DNA of 64,000 nucleotides from Cupriavidus sp. D39. Lineage in GTDB: Bacteria > Pseudomonadota > Gammaproteobacteria > Burkholderiales > Burkholderiaceae. Position 1 is the first letter of the stretch; each line of letters starts with the position of its first letter. Location of the stretch: assembly GCF_026627925.1 (NCBI RefSeq), contig NZ_JAPNLE010000009.1, positions 3,162,001 through 3,226,000 of the forward strand. The letters run 5' to 3'. Shown here piece by piece: positions 62,501-64,000 of this stretch. The position numbers and the translations under genes are program-made. The notes beneath the pieces are model-generated. The model was given only the letters and a program-made list of their open reading frames with translations. It ran no database searches and had not been told where the DNA came from.

Positions 62501-63364
62501 ATGAGCGACGTCCACAACGCACAAGACGAACACGAGTCTCCCATCAAGACCCCCAAGCAGCTGATCGCTGTGGTGATTGCCGCCTTCCTGGTGCCAATCA
62601 TCGTGATCATCCTGCTGGTCAACTTTGTCGGACACGGTGCCAAGGAAGGTGCGGGCGCAACCGCTACCGCGGAAGCCGTCAATGACCGCATCAAGCCGGT
62701 CGCCTCGCTCGAACTGAAGGACCCGAACGCACCGCGCGTCTACAAGACGGGCGAGCAGGTCTATAAGGAAGTCTGCGCCGCCTGCCACGCCACCGGTGCT
62801 GCCGGCGCGCCCAAGTACGGCACCGCCGGCGACTGGGCTCCGCGCATCGGCCAGGGCTTTGCCGGCCTGCTGAACTCCGTGCTGCACGGCAAGGGCGCCA
62901 TGCAAGCCCGTGCCGGCACCACCGCCGACGACTACAGCGATTACGAACTCGGCCGCGCCGTGGTCTACATGGCCGACGCCGGTGGCGCCAAGTTCCCCGA
63001 ACCCGCCGCTCCCGCCGCTGCGGCTCCGGCTACGGCTGCTGCTTCGGAAGCCGCTGCGGCCGCTCCCGCAGCTGCCCCCGCCGCCGCTGCCGCACCGGCT
63101 GCTGCAGCCGCCGCGCCGGCTTCCGCCGAAGTTGGGAAGAAGGTCTACGAGCAAGTCTGCGCCGCCTGCCACGCAGCCGGTGTTGCCGGTGCGCCGAAGT
63201 TCGGTGACAAGGCCGCCTGGGCACCGCGCCTGAAGGAAGGCATGGACGCCGTGCACGCCTTCGCCCTGAAGGGCAAGGGCGTGATGCCGCCGAAGGGTGG
63301 CTACGCCGGCCCGGACGCCGACGTGATGGCCGCAGTGGACTACATGGCCAACGCTTCGAAGTAA
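62501..63364 (+). CDS. Diheme cytochrome c5-family protein, membrane-anchored
   Basis: This 287-residue protein has one N-terminal helix (LIAVVIAAFLVPIIVIILLV), which anchors two periplasmic c-type heme domains. Each domain has a CAACH motif: VYKEVCAACHATGAAGAPKY at about residue 90 and VYEQVCAACHAAGVAGAPKF at about 220. Distal Met ligands are likely in GKGAMQARAG and GKGVMPPKGG. An Ala/Pro-rich linker (residues 167-210) joins them. The two domains are similar to each other and probably arose by duplication. It would carry electrons to a terminal oxidase or reductase. ATG 62501 follows AGAGTTGAGT. A strong terminator follows. Confidence 0.9.
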   Translation: MSDVHNAQDEHESPIKTPKQLIAVVIAAFLVPIIVIILLVNFVGHGAKEGAGATATAEAVNDRIKPVASLELKDPNAPRVYKTGEQVYKEVCAACHATGAAGAPKYGTAGDWAPRIGQGFAGLLNSVLHGKGAMQARAGTTADDYSDYELGRAVVYMADAGGAKFPEPAAPAAAAPATAAASEAAAAAPAAAPAAAAAPAAAAAAPASAEVGKKVYEQVCAACHAAGVAGAPKFGDKAAWAPRLKEGMDAVHAFALKGKGVMPPKGGYAGPDADVMAAVDYMANASK

Positions 63365-63382
63365 GCGCAAGCAGCTCTCGAC

Positions 63383-63415
63383 AAAAAGCCCGCGGCATGC
63401 CGCGGGCTTTTTGTT
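63383..63415 (+). terminator. Bidirectional rho-independent terminator
   Basis: AAAAAGCCCGCGGCATGCCG with its complement CGCGGGCTTTTT forms a perfect palindromic stem (GCCCGCGGC / GCCGCGGGC) flanked by A5 and T5, then TTTTT again. It lies between the convergent cytochrome and hemN genes and can end both transcripts. Confidence 0.92.
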
Positions 63416-63425
63416 TTTCGGTGAC

Positions 63426-64000
63426 TTAAACCACCCGCGAGTAGCGCGTTGGCATCGGCAACGGCGTACCTACATCAGCGCTCCGGGTGGCAACCGGCTC
63501 CATCCGCCGGCCATCCTCACGCAGGAAACCGTCGAACACCATGGCCAGGCGGCGCACCAGCAAGCGCCCCAGCGGGGTCACCTCGATGCGCCCGGGCTCG
63601 CAACGCACCAGCCCGTCCTCGGCCAGCTGCGCCAGTTCCGCAAGCTCTGCCGCGAAATGCGCGGCAAAATCGATGCGGTGGCGCGCTTCGACCGCCGCCA
63701 CGTCCAGCACGCCATTGCACATCAGGGCGCCAATGACATCGCGCCGCAAGTGATCTTCATCGCGCATGGCGAAGCCGCGCATCACCGGCAGCACGCCGGC
63801 GTCGAGGCCACGGTAGTAGTCATCCAGCGTGCGGGCGTTCTGCACGTAGCGGCCCGCCACCGCGCCGATCGACGAGACGCCAAAGCCAAGCTGGTCATGG
63901 CCGGCGTGGGTGGAATAGCCCTGGAAGTTGCGCTGCAGCCGGCCCTCGCGCTGGGCCACGGCGAGCGCGTCGTCCGGCAGCGCGAAGTGGTCCATGCCGA
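63426..64000 (-). CDS. hemN: Oxygen-independent coproporphyrinogen III dehydrogenase HemN, C-terminal part
   Basis: The sequence runs off the right edge; about 190 C-terminal residues are visible. [20 protein letters not shown] and [20 protein letters not shown] are characteristic of HemN just after the radical-SAM barrel. The C-terminal winged HemN_C domain ([40 protein letters not shown]) is complete. HemN oxidatively decarboxylates coproporphyrinogen III to protoporphyrinogen IX under anaerobic or microaerobic conditions, using a 4Fe-4S cluster and SAM. The catalytic CxxxCxxC motif lies outside the window. It is convergent with the cytochrome gene. Confidence 0.92.
   Translation of the reverse strand, partial: GMDHFALPDDALAVAQREGRLQRNFQGYSTHAGHDQLGFGVSSIGAVAGRYVQNARTLDDYYRGLDAGVLPVMRGFAMRDEDHLRRDVIGALMCNGVLDVAAVEARHRIDFAAHFAAELAELAQLAEDGLVRCEPGRIEVTPLGRLLVRRLAMVFDGFLREDGRRMEPVATRSADVGTPLPMPTRYSRVV

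Overview
The window is high-GC, densely coded DNA with Burkholderiaceae character, most likely Cupriavidus or a close Ralstonia relative (inference). The grounds are a Burkholderia-type porin, several LysR/GntR regulators beside catabolic cassettes, a CYP102-type self-sufficient P450, the gcl-hyi-glxR-ttuD-pykA glyoxylate operon and a diheme cytochrome c5. No plasmid, phage, integrase, transposase or CRISPR signature was seen, so it reads as ordinary chromosome.

Layout. 1-7.4 kb: arsC (cut by the left edge), a LysR gene, a GNAT acetyltransferase, then an amidohydrolase pair (carbamoylase/allantoate type and M20 peptidase) divergent from a dctA-like carboxylate transporter and a GntR regulator. 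7.7-12.2 kb: an acyl-CoA cassette (SDR, enoyl-CoA hydratase, AMP-dependent acyl-CoA ligase, second hydratase). 12.2-18.7 kb: LysR plus DUF2784, LysR divergent from an MHS transporter and an M20 amidohydrolase, and an unknown membrane protein. 18.8-26.8 kb: a complete glyoxylate-to-pyruvate route (carboligase, isomerase, tartronate semialdehyde reductase, glycerate 2-kinase, pyruvate kinase), then a zinc metallopeptidase. 26.9-31.5 kb: TetR plus an orphan RND pump and a secreted 12-residue-repeat protein. 31.9-33.4 kb: rnk and a CadR/PbrR-like MerR gene with its operator.

33.4-40.5 kb is the most interesting block. On the minus strand lie DUF350, an SPFH protein with a SHOCT-like end, a double zinc-ribbon DUF4178 protein, a 55-residue Ser/Gly-tailed membrane peptide and AdoMet decarboxylase. 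Divergent from these are a membrane-anchored spermidine-synthase-like aminopropyltransferase and a Tat-type FAD oxidoreductase. Together they look like a polyamine-linked membrane system with little functional characterisation. 40.6-51.1 kb: a small secreted protein, htpX, an MFS/AraC pair, a CYP102 P450-reductase divergent from a FabR-like TetR and a hydrolase, and a porin. 51.6-56.7 kb: a sulfonate/nitrate-type ABC importer divergent from a two-component system. 56.8-64 kb: arfB, a three-gene secreted operon with a lytic transglycosylase, a secreted phosphodiesterase-like protein with a partner, tRNA-Arg(CCG), cytochrome c5, and hemN (cut by the right edge).

Two features cross gene boundaries. 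First, at least eleven genes, including gcl, hyi and htpX, carry a frameshift. Ten are restored by adding one base to a short homopolymer and the eleventh by adding two bases to a CG repeat. Consistent base loss in housekeeping genes points to sequence error rather than eleven real pseudogenes. Second, a hairpin-rich intergenic repeat family occurs at about 9.5, 21.7, 42.1 and 51.4 kb.
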